A stretch of 60,782 nt of DNA, taken from IMG/VR virus record IMGVR_UViG_3300047557_002986, positions 1 through 60,782 of that record. The stretch is one strand, 5' to 3'. The position numbers were made by a program, and so were the translations under genes. Below the pieces are notes generated by a model that ran no database searches, was not told the origin of the DNA, and was given only the letters and a program-made list of their open reading frames with translations. This document shows, piece by piece, positions 6,225 through 13,818 of this stretch (position 1 is its first letter; every line of letters starts with the position of its first letter). This DNA is from a virus.

Positions 6225-8303
6225 TCAGTCGTCTGAGGCAAGGCGAGCAAAATATTGCAACGTATCATCAGCGTCCTCATCATCTTCATCAACCGCAACA
6301 CGACGAGTGGGTTGAAGATTGTTGAGTTCAGTGCGAAGGTCTTCGTCCAGACTTGGAGCAGGACCACGATAGTCCTCTTCATCTTCAACTTCAGGATCTT
6401 GATAACGTGGAGTACCTTTGTTACCAAGAACATAATCAAGACGCTTTTTCAGTTCTTCATAAGATTTGAACTGATCGGGAGAAACAAATTCAGCAAGAGA
6501 ATATTGACGCTTCCAGATTGCTTCAAGTTCATCGTCATCATCAAGAAGAGCACCAGCAGAAGCAAACTCACTAGAATCATAGTTACGATAACCAGCAACA
6601 TTCTTCGCTTTCAGTTTGAAGTTAGCACCCTTCCAGAAGTCAAAGGGATCAATTGCTTCTTCATCCTCAAACTCGGGTTGCATTGCGGCAGTAAGTTTGT
6701 CAAAGATTTTTTTACCGTATTTAAACTTTATGTTCAGATTGGTTCGCAAGTCCAATCCCGATCTTATTCAGCTATATTTCTCAATATAGAACAGACTATA
6801 TCATAATCCATTTGAATGGATTCCAAGCACTTCGGTTATCATTTGCTTATAACCTACTCCGATAAACGGATAGTCGTTGAACCTTACCTTCTGTGATAGG
6901 TCTTGGCTGCTGATTGTCTCTATTAAACTGTTTTTACACATTTCAGATTCTTTAGGTTCCCATACAACTAGAAATGGTATGTATCCTGCATTTTTAGATG
7001 CTTCCATTTTTAACAATACATTATTTTTATGTATTTTTAAAGTATATGAAGATTTAACTTCAAAAAGTAAATTATCTATTATGATATCTGGATAATAACG
7101 TTTTGTTTTTCCGTTAGTATCTTTATATCTTATTGATATTTTACTATCTACTTTAATTTTTGTATTGTCAAAATACTTGGTTAGAACATCAAGGACATAT
7201 TTTTCATATCCCTGAGTGCGAACCTGTATACCATTCAGTGTATACATATGATATTTGTATTGATTTCTAGACTTAGTTATATTGTCGAAGAATTGATTAT
7301 ATTCTTCTTCAGTTAAACTTTTGTACCATTCTTTTTTATGATGCGAAATAAATTCAGAGTAAGAGGAAAATCCTGTATTTTTAAGTAAAGTTGCTACTCT
7401 TTTCTTTTCAATATCTTCTTTTGAATTATTTGAAAACCGAGTATTCAACATTTTACTTACTATGGATTTCTTATCCTCCTCAGAAGAATTTTTCCACATT
7501 TTCTCAGCATTTTTATTATACTGAGAAGAACACTTAGAATTGCAAAACTTACGATAAGAAAATTTTGTAAATTTTGTAAAATTTCCACAGTTAGGACATA
7601 TGCCTTCAGAATTTAGTTTAAAGTGTTCATCATAATAATTTTTTGGTTCTAATCCGAATTTTTTTATTATTCGAACTATTCCCACTTTAGAATAGTATTT
7701 TCCATCTAAATCACAGTACAATTTATTCATATGTGTTCTTTTATATAAAACTATTTATAAAAGAACAGTTTTCTTTCACAGTGAATCTGTTTTAGTCAGT
7801 TTACCTAACAAGAGTTTCCAGCAATTCACTTGGTTTTCATATAGTATTACTACTATATGCCTCTTTAAAAATTAAAGGAATACTTTACCTTCGTTCTCTG
7901 GATTGACAGGATCTTTTACAACGTAAATATTACTAACATAAGTTAGTTTACGCTTCTGCTTACGTGCTTGTTCTTTACCTGCATCAGTGCCATTGTTCCA
8001 GAGTAGAGTATTGTGCTCAGATACAGGGTCTTTTTGTCCCAGAGTGGTAAGACTGTTCTCAATATACCAACCACCAGGACCTTGGAAAGCATGAGAGTAT
8101 ACCTTTACAAAAGGTAGATCTTCTCCCTCAGGTGCGGGTAGGAAGCGAATTACAGCATATCCATTGCCACTTTTATCGCATTCTAGTTTCCAGAGACGAT
8201 CATCAGAAGATCCTCCAGTAGTATTCATTTTTTCTACTTCCTTGACTAGTTTAGCAGTCAAGGAACCAAGTTTTGATTGTTTTTTAAGATCGGCAAAGCC
8301 CAT
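6225..8303 (-). CDS. 32: Single-stranded DNA-binding protein gp32, split by a group I intron
   Basis: Gene 32 binds single-stranded DNA in replication, repair and recombination. Exon 1 is 7875-8303 (143 codons; MGFADLKKQSKLGSLTAKL, the conserved LAST-like N-terminus, then the OB-fold start). Exon 2 is 6225-6725 (166 residues; FKYGKKIFDKLTAAMQPEF, GANFKLK, then an acidic C-terminal tail ending DEDADDTLQYFARLASDD). Joined, they give 309 residues, close to T4 gp32 (301), and restore VFL-FKYGKKIFD. The splice points obey group I rules: exon 1 ends in U, the intron ends in G, and exon CCUU pairs with intron GAGG with a U-G pair at the splice site. Expression is from a near-consensus sigma-70 promoter at 8348-8376. 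The gp59 gene lies upstream, as in T4. Confidence 0.9.
6801..7730 (-). CDS. Intron-encoded PD-(D/E)XK homing endonuclease
   Basis: The 309-residue protein lies inside the gp32 intron. Residues 43-70 carry a zinc-finger pattern, CPNCG ... FCNSKC. After a basic linker, the block RTQGYEKYVLDVL ... SIRYKDTNGKTKRYYPDIIIDNLLFEVKSSYTL gives the E, D and E-x-K residues of a PD-(D/E)XK nuclease. It would cut intronless gene 32 and so spread the intron. The last 35-40 codons overlap the Q and R elements of the ribozyme, so coding and RNA structure are constrained together. An exact late promoter inside an inverted repeat lies just upstream of its ATG. Confidence 0.75.
   Translation of the reverse strand: MNKLYCDLDGKYYSKVGIVRIIKKFGLEPKNYYDEHFKLNSEGICPNCGNFTKFTKFSYRKFCNSKCSSQYNKNAEKMWKNSSEEDKKSIVSKMLNTRFSNNSKEDIEKKRVATLLKNTGFSSYSEFISHHKKEWYKSLTEEEYNQFFDNITKSRNQYKYHMYTLNGIQVRTQGYEKYVLDVLTKYFDNTKIKVDSKISIRYKDTNGKTKRYYPDIIIDNLLFEVKSSYTLKIHKNNVLLKMEASKNAGYIPFLVVWEPKESEMCKNSLIETISSQDLSQKVRFNDYPFIGVGYKQMITEVLGIHSNGL
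7735..7766 (-). promoter_or_regulatory. Late promoter TATAAATA inside an 11-bp perfect inverted repeat
   Basis: GTTCTTTTATA at 7735-7745 is the exact reverse complement of 7756-7766. The minus strand reads TATAAATA at 7752-7759, overlapping the distal arm. Read-through RNA would fold the arms next to the endonuclease ATG (7728-7730), whereas RNA started from the late promoter would lack the first arm. This is the arrangement known from T4 I-TevI. Confidence 0.6.
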
Positions 8304-8347
8304 TAGATTACCTCGGATAGTTTTGGATTCGGGGGATTGACTTAGAT

Positions 8348-8376
8348 ATTATAGCAAGGATGACTCAATCAGTCAA
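8348..8376 (-). promoter_or_regulatory. Sigma-70 type promoter of gene 32
   Basis: The minus strand has TTGACT (8371-8376), 17 bases, then TATAAT (8348-8353). It overlaps the end of the DUF1825 gene and gives gp32 its own early/middle transcription. A leader of about 40 bases follows. Confidence 0.75.
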
Positions 8377-8698
8377 GATACTTTCTGAGAGACTCAATAG
8401 TTTTACTCATACTTGAAAATAACATTCCAATATCAGTTTCTGGCGGAAATCCCATAATGGCAATTGATTTCCTAAGGTTCTCTTTCATTTCAATCGCTTG
8501 TGGATCATCAGAAAGAGAAAGACGAGTATACATAATCTGCTGTTTTTCAAGCAGTTGAGTCATTTTTTCAATATGCTCCAATTTATCTTCACGGGACATT
8601 ATACCGAAAGATAAGATACTCCCATAAAGAAATTCTTGAAGTTCATTAATTTCTTTAAGTTCTTGTTGAATCAATTCTGAGTCAAAAAATCTACTCAT
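8369..8698 (-). CDS. DUF1825-family protein
   Basis: The 109-residue helical protein begins MSRFFDSELIQQELKEINEL and contains the block KLEHIEKMTQLLEKQQIMYTRL followed by LSDDPQAIEMKENL. This FFDSE..Q.E start and the EK...LLEK...MY.RL.LS pattern match the DUF1825 family of cyanobacteria and their phages, whose function is unknown. The start ATG overlaps the gp59 stop (ATGAGTAG), so it belongs to the exonuclease-gp33-gp59 operon. The gp32 promoter is placed over its 3' end. Confidence 0.65.
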   Translation of the reverse strand: MSRFFDSELIQQELKEINELQEFLYGSILSFGIMSREDKLEHIEKMTQLLEKQQIMYTRLSLSDDPQAIEMKENLRKSIAIMGFPPETDIGMLFSSMSKTIESLRKYLD

Positions 8699-9287
8699 TT
8701 ATAATATCCCGTAAAATTTTTTTGTATTGGAGTATATTAATATGTAGTAAAAATGGAGAATACTTCTTGATCTTCATACTTACGGTTTCCCACACTGGGT
8801 CAATCAGTTTCTTATCAAAATCTTTTGCAAATTGGAAGATTCTTTCGTAAATTATGAAGGTTTCTAAGGATAGTTTCCCGCTTAGAAACTTTTTGAGAAC
8901 TGGTGGATGACCTTTGCAACACTTGAATACATTCTCTAATTCTGTTTCTGAGAATAATTCCGTTGACTGTTCTTTGAACAAGTAACTCAAACTCTGTTGG
9001 CGTTTTTTCCACTCCGAATAGACTTTTTCTCCTTCGTTTATTAAAGAACCAATCCATATGTTAGAGTTACTTTCTGATTGAACGAAGTTGGAGACAAAGA
9101 AATCAACAATTTCTTCATCCTTATATTTGCGACTTGTCTTTTCGAACCAATATTTATCGGTCCGGCGGTTAAATGATGTTATTGAAGCACGAACTTTTTT
9201 ATTATATTTGAAATAATCGTAGTTTTTATTAGTAAAGTGCGATTTTAAGGCGAGATACTCCGTATAAACTTGATAAGGCGTCACCAT
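8691..9287 (-). CDS. 59: Replicative helicase loader gp59
   Basis: The 198-residue protein shows the gp59 pattern: YQVYTEYLALKSHFTNKNYD near the N-terminus, then NRRTDKYWFEKTSRKY and VDFFVSNFVQSE. In T4, gp59 (217 residues) loads gp41 helicase onto gp32-coated forks. Its gene neighbours gp32 in T4 as it does here. The start overlaps the gp33 stop (TAATG) and its stop overlaps the next gene, so it is in the middle of a tightly coupled operon. Confidence 0.85.
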   Translation of the reverse strand: MVTPYQVYTEYLALKSHFTNKNYDYFKYNKKVRASITSFNRRTDKYWFEKTSRKYKDEEIVDFFVSNFVQSESNSNIWIGSLINEGEKVYSEWKKRQQSLSYLFKEQSTELFSETELENVFKCCKGHPPVLKKFLSGKLSLETFIIYERIFQFAKDFDKKLIDPVWETVSMKIKKYSPFLLHINILQYKKILRDIINE

Positions 9288-9547
9288 TAGATAGGCAAAC
9301 GAGCACGGGAAGTTTTCTTCATAAAGTTCAAATTAATTGCATCATTTTTGAGTCTTTCCTTCAATGGTTTTGAAATGAGTTTCGTTACGGATTCAATTTC
9401 AAGACCATTGATTTCACAATAATGCACGATGCTATCAATATAATTGAGATTTTCTTCAATTACAATCTTTTCAATTTCCATCGCAAATCTTGATGGAGTA
9501 AGAAACTTATCCTGAATTACTTGTTCTAGTTCTTTATTTTGTTCCAT
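9287..9547 (-). CDS. 33: Late-transcription coactivator gp33
   Basis: The core RFAMEIEKIVIEENLNYIDS followed by IVHYCEINGLEIESVTKLIS and KPLKERLKNDAINLNF matches the gp33 family, which binds the RNA polymerase flap and couples late promoters to the sliding clamp. A longer frame from 9646 exists but lies over the exonuclease gene. I chose the ATG at 9547, which gives 86 residues and overlaps the upstream stop by 14 bases. The C-terminal half is the conserved part. Its presence fits the many TATAAATA-type promoters in this window. Confidence 0.75.
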   Translation of the reverse strand: MEQNKELEQVIQDKFLTPSRFAMEIEKIVIEENLNYIDSIVHYCEINGLEIESVTKLISKPLKERLKNDAINLNFMKKTSRARLPI

Positions 9548-10217
9548 AGAGTTCCAGTCTATCTCTAACAAACTCTCTAATGTATTCAGTGAGGAGTTTG
9601 ATGTATTTTGATTTGTCTTTTTCTTCATAAACGACGCATTCTCCATTTTCGCAAGCCATAATAACTACAAGTTTTTTAATTGGAATTCCAGTTAATTCGT
9701 AAAACATTGCCCCGTATGCCATACATTGAACAAAATAATGTTCAATCCATTCTTTGGGCTTTGGTTTTTTTGATGTTTTAAAGTCAATTATTGCCAATTC
9801 TCCATCAAACTCTCCAATACAATCTACTGTTCCTGCTATTCCAAGAACTTTACTGTATAGAGAACCTTCGAGAGCGTAAATATTATTTATCTTATTTAAT
9901 TCTGGTCTAGCGATTTTAAATAAGAATTCTGACAAAGGCTGGACTTCTGGAAGTTTTGGAATGTTATAAAGATAATTTTCAACCAAACTATGCATATCAG
10001 TACCGCGACTAGTTGCTTGTTTGGTTATTTTATTTGCTTTTTCTTCCCCAACTTTTTTACGCCAGTTTGCAAAAAACTGGCGATTTTTGTGACTAGTTAC
10101 AGAAGTAATTGAAACTAATTTTAGTAGTTCCCCATTATCAGGAACTTCATAATATCTTACCCCATCAATTGTAGTTCTTTCAAGTTTGGGTAATTCAATA
10201 TCAATATGATTGAACAT
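9534..10217 (-). CDS. RecB/Cas4-like PD-(D/E)XK exonuclease
   Basis: The 227-residue protein has the RecB-family exonuclease motifs: RGTDMHSLVENYL (about residues 72-84), GTVDCIGEFDGELAIIDFKT SK (D, D-x-K catalytic residues, about 129-150), and a Q in HYFVQCMAYGAMF (motif QxxxY). Similar cyanophage proteins are often annotated as exonucleases related to mitochondrial MGME1. A role in DNA repair or host-DNA recycling is inferred. It is the first gene after a near-perfect sigma-70 promoter and is followed by overlapping gp33 and gp59. Confidence 0.8.
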   Translation of the reverse strand: MFNHIDIELPKLERTTIDGVRYYEVPDNGELLKLVSITSVTSHKNRQFFANWRKKVGEEKANKITKQATSRGTDMHSLVENYLYNIPKLPEVQPLSEFLFKIARPELNKINNIYALEGSLYSKVLGIAGTVDCIGEFDGELAIIDFKTSKKPKPKEWIEHYFVQCMAYGAMFYELTGIPIKKLVVIMACENGECVVYEEKDKSKYIKLLTEYIREFVRDRLELYGTK

Positions 10218-10237
10218 TAAGACCTCACTCTTCCTTT

Positions 10238-10266
10238 ATTATATCCCATAGGTATGGATTCGTCAA
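10238..10266 (-). promoter_or_regulatory. Sigma-70 type promoter of the exonuclease-gp33-gp59 operon
   Basis: The minus strand has TTGACG (10261-10266), 17 bases, then TATAAT (10238-10243), with the gene start about 20 bases downstream and a GAGG Shine-Dalgarno sequence before the ATG. Confidence 0.75.
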
Positions 10267-10295
10267 TTGTTATAAGTTTTTCATCAATACCATTA

Positions 10296-11051
10296 TTAAA
10301 GACCCAAAGTTTCTTTGGCGATAATAAATTCACGAACTAACCCAGATCTAACAATATCATCTATACCAAATTCAATAATATCAAAAGAAGGCATAGATCT
10401 AAGAATTTTCATAAAGTCAATAACACCATTTCTTTCATTTGTCTTTATAAGATCACTTTGAGTTGCGTCTCCACAAAACATAATTTTACAGTTTTCACCA
10501 ACACGAGTAATGATAGAACATAATTCGTGAAAATTTGCGTTTTGGAACTCATCAACAATTACGATTGCGTTATCAAGAGTTGTTCCTCTAAGGAATGAAG
10601 TACTCCAAAACTTAACTGTTTCTTGAGATTTCAGATTTCCATAGAGCATTTCAAAGTCAGCATCACTAGGCATTTGGAACATATACTTTACCATATTCTT
10701 ATAAGGAATTTGGTAAATGTCTGCCTTGTCATCATGAGAACCTGGAAGAAAACCAATCTCTCTAGTAGCAACTAAAGATCTTACAATATAAACCTTTTCA
10801 TAAGGACTTCTTTCATCAAGAACGTCTCTTAGTGCATTGTAGAGCGTGATGAATGTTTTACCAGTTCCAGCACACCCATAAGCAACAAGATGCTTACCTT
10901 CAGAATACGAATTAAAAAGTTTTCTTTGATTTTCTGTAAGAGGATCGATATCTATCAGATACTCACTACTTAATGGTTTTCTACGCTTCATTTGACGAGT
11001 AGTAAGACCAACCCCAATTGGTTGATCTGCTCTTCTGTTTTTTCTTGCCAT
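10296..11051 (-). CDS. phoH: PhoH-like P-loop ATPase
   Basis: The 251-residue protein carries Walker A GCAGTGKT (about residue 59), the PhoH phrase VRSLVATREIGFLPG, and Walker B AIVIVDEFQN. PhoH family ATPases are very common in marine phages; the E. coli homologue responds to phosphate starvation, and the phage role is unsettled (RNA metabolism is one proposal). The ATG overlaps the stop of the upstream small gene (TAATG). It lies in the same transcription unit, and the next promoter is just after its stop codon. Confidence 0.9.
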   Translation of the reverse strand: MARKNRRADQPIGVGLTTRQMKRRKPLSSEYLIDIDPLTENQRKLFNSYSEGKHLVAYGCAGTGKTFITLYNALRDVLDERSPYEKVYIVRSLVATREIGFLPGSHDDKADIYQIPYKNMVKYMFQMPSDADFEMLYGNLKSQETVKFWSTSFLRGTTLDNAIVIVDEFQNANFHELCSIITRVGENCKIMFCGDATQSDLIKTNERNGVIDFMKILRSMPSFDIIEFGIDDIVRSGLVREFIIAKETLGL

Positions 11052-11290
11052 TAAATTTTCTTTACGGTTGATTTTGGTGCTTTACTTGCACGATCCAGAA
11101 CAGTATTCCAATCTGGGTGCTTATTAATTAATTTATTTTTCCAATCGCCCACTTCACCAACATTCATTTGTGTTGGTATAAGTGGTTTAAGATGAGGATT
11201 TTCTTTGAGATATGGTTCTTTTTCTGCCATAAGCATCCATTTCTCAAATATTTCTCCAGTTTCCGTATTTTCAAAGCGATATGTAGGCAT
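11051..11290 (-). CDS. Small conserved phage protein (MPTYRFENTETGE start)
   Basis: This 79-residue protein begins MPTYRFENTETGEIFEKWM, the usual start of a small protein common in T4-like phages and reminiscent of the N-terminal strand of FmdB-type zinc ribbons. There are no cysteines, so a metal site is not supported. The rest is helical and ends in a basic tail. It is coupled to phoH by a TAATG overlap. Function unknown. Confidence 0.65.
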   Translation of the reverse strand: MPTYRFENTETGEIFEKWMLMAEKEPYLKENPHLKPLIPTQMNVGEVGDWKNKLINKHPDWNTVLDRASKAPKSTVKKI

Positions 11291-11312
11291 AAAGTTACGA
11301 ATTCAAGATAAT

Positions 11313-12059
11313 TTATTTATTAAGATTTAAATAGGTTGTTTTTTCTTCCCATCTCTTTTTATTTGCTTCACCTATTTTTCTTTTATGTTCTTCACTCATT
11401 TTTTTACCTTTATTAGGAGATATTCTACCTTTTGAAGATTCGCTCAATTTTTTTCTATGTTCCTCACTTTTATTTTTAGCATATTCACTTATTTTTCTTT
11501 TATGATCTTCACTAAAGGGTTTCATTTTTTTACCTTTATTCCAACCACAAGCACTATTTCCTTTATTCGCTTTACTTGCTTTTATTTTAGTTTCTTTGGA
11601 TGGAGTTTTTCCATACATAGGATTATTTTTGCCAGTCTTCGATGCACTTAATTTTTTTCTAGTTTCCTCACTACAAACTCTATTTTTACTTGCTTTACTT
11701 AATTTTTTTCTAGTTTCATCTTTACATTTTCTACCTTTACCAATTTCTCCAATTTTTTTTCTAGTTTCTTCGGAATGTTTATATCCACACATTCCCTCAC
11801 CCCCATCAGTTCTATTATGAAGAATACCAGTTCCTAAATCTTTTCTACCAAAAACAGCAATCATATAGATTTCGTGCTTGAATGCTTCTTCTTCTGAAAT
11901 ATTTTGTTTTAATAAGATTATTCTGAATTTGTCTTTTGGTGGGTTAACTCCCTTTTGTCTTTTTCTATAAACTCTATCTCCATTACCTTTACCTATGTAA
12001 TAAGGAGTTCTATCCTCTCTTAAATAAGCGTAAGTATAAAATCTGTTAGGATTTACCAT
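11313..12059 (-). CDS. GIY-YIG homing endonuclease with NUMOD3 repeats
   Basis: The 248-residue protein starts with a GIY-YIG nuclease domain: FYTYAYLREDRTPYYIGKG, R at DRVYRKR, and E in FKHEIYMIAVFGRKD (about residues 1-95). Five or six NUMOD3 DNA-binding repeats of the form (E)EHRKKLSES(S)KGR/N-P-MYGKTPSKET follow. It stands free between the phoH operon and thyX and presumably recognises a nearby intergenic or gene target. It is the intact close relative of the degenerate copy at 2800-3429. It has its own late promoter within a flanking inverted repeat. Confidence 0.85.
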   Translation of the reverse strand: MVNPNRFYTYAYLREDRTPYYIGKGNGDRVYRKRQKGVNPPKDKFRIILLKQNISEEEAFKHEIYMIAVFGRKDLGTGILHNRTDGGEGMCGYKHSEETRKKIGEIGKGRKCKDETRKKLSKASKNRVCSEETRKKLSASKTGKNNPMYGKTPSKETKIKASKANKGNSACGWNKGKKMKPFSEDHKRKISEYAKNKSEEHRKKLSESSKGRISPNKGKKMSEEHKRKIGEANKKRWEEKTTYLNLNK

Positions 12060-12070
12060 AACTGCTCTTT

Positions 12071-12144
12071 AGTTGACTGCATTAATATTTATAATTTAAA
12101 GGAGAGTATTTCTACTCTCCTACCCGTAGAGATTGCAGTCAACT
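12071..12144 (-). promoter_or_regulatory. Late promoter and hairpins upstream of the GIY-YIG gene
   Basis: AGTTGACTGCA (12071-12081) is perfectly complementary to 12134-12144. Between them lie a GGAGAGTA/TACTCTCC hairpin, which could end thyX transcription, and a minus-strand TATAAATA (12086-12093). Late transcripts would lack the distal arm. The structure abuts the endonuclease ATG at 12057-12059. Confidence 0.6.
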
Positions 12145-12158
12145 TCAGGCGGAATTAT

Positions 12159-12911
12159 TTATGGAGACAGTTTTGCTTTCTTCAACCTTTTTTCTTCATA
12201 ATATTTCCAAACGTTTGGTGCCCACTTCTGAAGTTCGGGAATGAAAGCATCACACAATGCTTGAATCTCAATTTGAGCATCAAGTTTTGAACGAAGGTCC
12301 ATGAAGTGAAGAACAGAGCGTAGATTAAAAGTTACTACAAAGTTCTGACGAATTGCTTGTGGTAGGTAGTCACGGATATGTTCTTCACACATTCCCTGTT
12401 CATAATACTCAGCATACTCCTCACACTCATTTAGAATACGCTCTAGTTTGCGTTGACGGTGTTCTTCAGTCCATTCATACTTCTTACCCTTACGATTGGT
12501 ATAGAACCCTACAGGACGCACGTAGAAGACTTCTTCAATAGGAAGTTCACCTTTAGAAACCTTTACTACACGCTTACCAGTATAACGCTGGGATTGAACA
12601 TCCCAAGAAGTACCAATACGATGAGTTCGTGCCTGAACAATTACATTATGAACAAAACCCGCTACTGAAAAAGTAATGGCAGGGTGTTCAATAGGACCCC
12701 AATGACCACGCTCATTTGCAAGTAGTTGCTCAACAATCCATTCACCACATTCCTGATTAGAAGGAACTTTTACATGGTGAATGGGAACTTCAGAATAATC
12801 CCCCTTTCCCGCTTGCCAAATAACTTGCTCTGGGATTGGATAACCTTGAAGTTTTACTACTTCAAGATGCTTGTCAAGTTCAAGAAGATCCTTTGATTTA
12901 ATTGGTTTCAT
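12159..12911 (-). CDS. thyX: Flavin-dependent thymidylate synthase ThyX
   Basis: The 250-residue protein makes dTMP from dUMP using FAD and methylene-tetrahydrofolate. The ThyX signature is present as RTHRIGTSWDVQSQRY (about residues 95-110; consensus RHRxxSxxxxSxRY), preceded by ERGHWGPIEHPAITFSVAG. The C-terminal block FNLRSVLHFMDLRSKLDAQIEI holds the second conserved R and the Q/E of the active site. It is a standard cyanophage nucleotide-metabolism gene. Its ATG overlaps the stop of the upstream gene (ATGA). Confidence 0.93.
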   Translation of the reverse strand: MKPIKSKDLLELDKHLEVVKLQGYPIPEQVIWQAGKGDYSEVPIHHVKVPSNQECGEWIVEQLLANERGHWGPIEHPAITFSVAGFVHNVIVQARTHRIGTSWDVQSQRYTGKRVVKVSKGELPIEEVFYVRPVGFYTNRKGKKYEWTEEHRQRKLERILNECEEYAEYYEQGMCEEHIRDYLPQAIRQNFVVTFNLRSVLHFMDLRSKLDAQIEIQALCDAFIPELQKWAPNVWKYYEEKRLKKAKLSP

Positions 12912-13075
12912 TTCTTTCCAAATCCTTTTGTTGTTTTTGCTTCCAGTTCTGCGAGTTCTTGCTTAACTACTCGCAATTGTGATTTCATTTCCTTGAGTTG
13001 TTCTCCACTATAAAGATGATCTTGTTTAGTAAGTCTCTCAAGCAGTTTTACAAGTTCCTTTGCTCTATTAGTCAT
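12908..13075 (-). CDS. Small coiled-coil protein upstream of thyX
   Basis: I chose the ATG at 13075, giving 55 residues: MTNRAKELVKLLERLTKQDH, a long helix (EQLKEMKSQLRVVKQELAEL) and a basic GFGKK end. A longer frame to 13147 overlaps the upstream small gene and lacks support. The start overlaps the upstream stop, and the stop overlaps the thyX start. A coiled coil is likely; function unknown. Confidence 0.6.
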   Translation of the reverse strand: MTNRAKELVKLLERLTKQDHLYSGEQLKEMKSQLRVVKQELAELEAKTTKGFGKK

Positions 13076-13226
13076 TATCCTCTTCAAAAATTTCGTCGTA
13101 ATCAAGGTATTTTGGTTTGATGTCATCATATTTGCATGATTTAACATCAGAATAGATTTCTGCCTTTAGAGAATCTACAAGCAATTCAAGATTGCGAACA
13201 ATTAGTTTTACTTTTTCTCTATCCAT
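13068..13226 (-). CDS. Small acidic protein, 52 residues
   Basis: The frame from ATG 13226 encodes MDREKVKLIVRNLELLVDSL, then AEIYSDVKSC, and an acidic tail DYDEIFEEDND before TAA at 13068-13070. It overlaps the next start, forming a chain with the coiled-coil protein and thyX. No function is recognised. Confidence 0.6.
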   Translation of the reverse strand: MDREKVKLIVRNLELLVDSLKAEIYSDVKSCKYDDIKPKYLDYDEIFEEDND

Positions 13227-13258
13227 CCATACATGTGAGGGTTTCCAGTATTTTACAT

Positions 13259-13286
13259 AAAAAAAGGGGGGAAGTCAATCCCCCCC
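13259..13286 (-). terminator. Strong rho-independent terminator
   Basis: On the minus strand six G and six C form a stem around ATTGACTT, followed by seven T. It closes the operon of three tiny genes at 13299-13611. Confidence 0.85.
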
Positions 13287-13298
13287 TCAAAGTTTAAT

Positions 13299-13382
13299 TT
13301 ACTTGTAAATAAACTGTATGTACAATGACAAAAGTGCAATTAAAGCTGCAGATGATACTGCTATTTGTGCCATAACTAGCAT
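13299..13382 (-). CDS. 27-residue membrane peptide
   Basis: The frame MLVMAQIAVSSAALIALLSL...IQFIYK has an AGGAG Shine-Dalgarno sequence 7 bases before its ATG. The ATG overlaps the upstream stop (TAATG). The product is essentially one hydrophobic helix. It ends just before a strong terminator, which supports it as the last gene of a small operon. Confidence 0.6.
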   Translation of the reverse strand: MLVMAQIAVSSAALIALLSLYIQFIYK

Positions 13383-13477
13383 TATTTTGCTCCTGCATTT
13401 ACAAGGAGTGCTTTATGACGACGATCTTCTTTTTGTTTTTGATCTTTGATCAGTTGAAGAACATTAAGTTTTTTCAT
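13382..13477 (-). CDS. 31-residue basic peptide
   Basis: MKKLNVLQLIKDQKQKEDRR followed by HKALLVNAGAK. An AAGGAGG Shine-Dalgarno sequence precedes the ATG, which overlaps the upstream TGA (TGATG). Coupled starts on both sides and a strong ribosome site support a real gene. Function unknown. Confidence 0.6.
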   Translation of the reverse strand: MKKLNVLQLIKDQKQKEDRRHKALLVNAGAK

Positions 13478-13611
13478 CACTTTGCCTCCTTTACAAACTT
13501 AACACCGCGATAGGTTTCGTTGTATTGTTGAGGTTGTTGCTGTGCCTGCTGTTGTTGCTGGCGACGAACTTCGGTGTCGTAGGGGACACCTCTATAAACG
13601 GTTTTATTCAT
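13477..13611 (-). CDS. 44-residue DUF4278-like protein with YRG motifs
   Basis: The product begins MNKTVYRGVPYDTEVRR, has a glutamine-rich centre, and ends NETYRGVKFVKEAK. Two YRGV boxes, one near each end, are the pattern of the cyanobacterial DUF4278 family, so host origin is likely. AGGAG lies 7 bases before the ATG. It is the first gene after the sigma-70-like promoter at 13757-13786 and is coupled to the next gene by TGATG. Confidence 0.65.
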   Translation of the reverse strand: MNKTVYRGVPYDTEVRRQQQQQAQQQPQQYNETYRGVKFVKEAK

Positions 13612-13818
13612 TGAAATTCTCCTAAAGAAATGAGATTTTTAATTCCCGTTCCTTTGGGCGGCGTTTCCGTTCGCTATTCTGAAATAGCGAATGAACGATA
13701 TTGCGTTCCGCGTCGTCCTACTTGCGTCCTGTTTAATGAGGATGAACGATGGTGGTAATATAACACACCTAATAATATTTAGTCAATAGTGTATTAATTT
13801 ACACTAAAATGTATATTA
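13612..13818 (-). promoter_or_regulatory. Promoter and structured leader of the small-ORF operon
   Basis: No gene was found here. The minus strand has TTGACT (13781-13786) and TATATT (13757-13762), 18 bases apart. The transcribed leader of about 140 bases contains a perfect 9-bp stem (TTCGCTATT/AATAGCGAA, 13670-13691) and a GC-richer stretch with repeated GGACG/GGAACG words, unlike the AT-rich surroundings. Confidence 0.6.

Larger units (their letters stand above)
6726..7874 (-). ncRNA. Group I intron in gene 32
   Basis: This 1149-base insertion splits the gp32 reading frame. Hallmarks on the minus strand are GTGAATTGCTGGAAAC near 7812-7828, AATCAGCAGCCAAG (Q-like) near 6896-6911, GTTCAACGACTA (R-like) near 6873-6885, and GATATAGTC near 6795-6803. 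The last can pair with GACTA to form P7. The same elements occur in both psbA introns, so the three are of one subgroup (IA-like). Without splicing, exon 1 reads into a TAA four bases past the splice site. An endonuclease frame occupies 6801-7730 and runs into the ribozyme core. Confidence 0.85.

Noticed and set aside
9547-9646. N-terminal extension of gp33 to 9646
   Set aside because: It would lie entirely over the exonuclease gene; the ATG at 9547 gives the conserved length and usual overlap.
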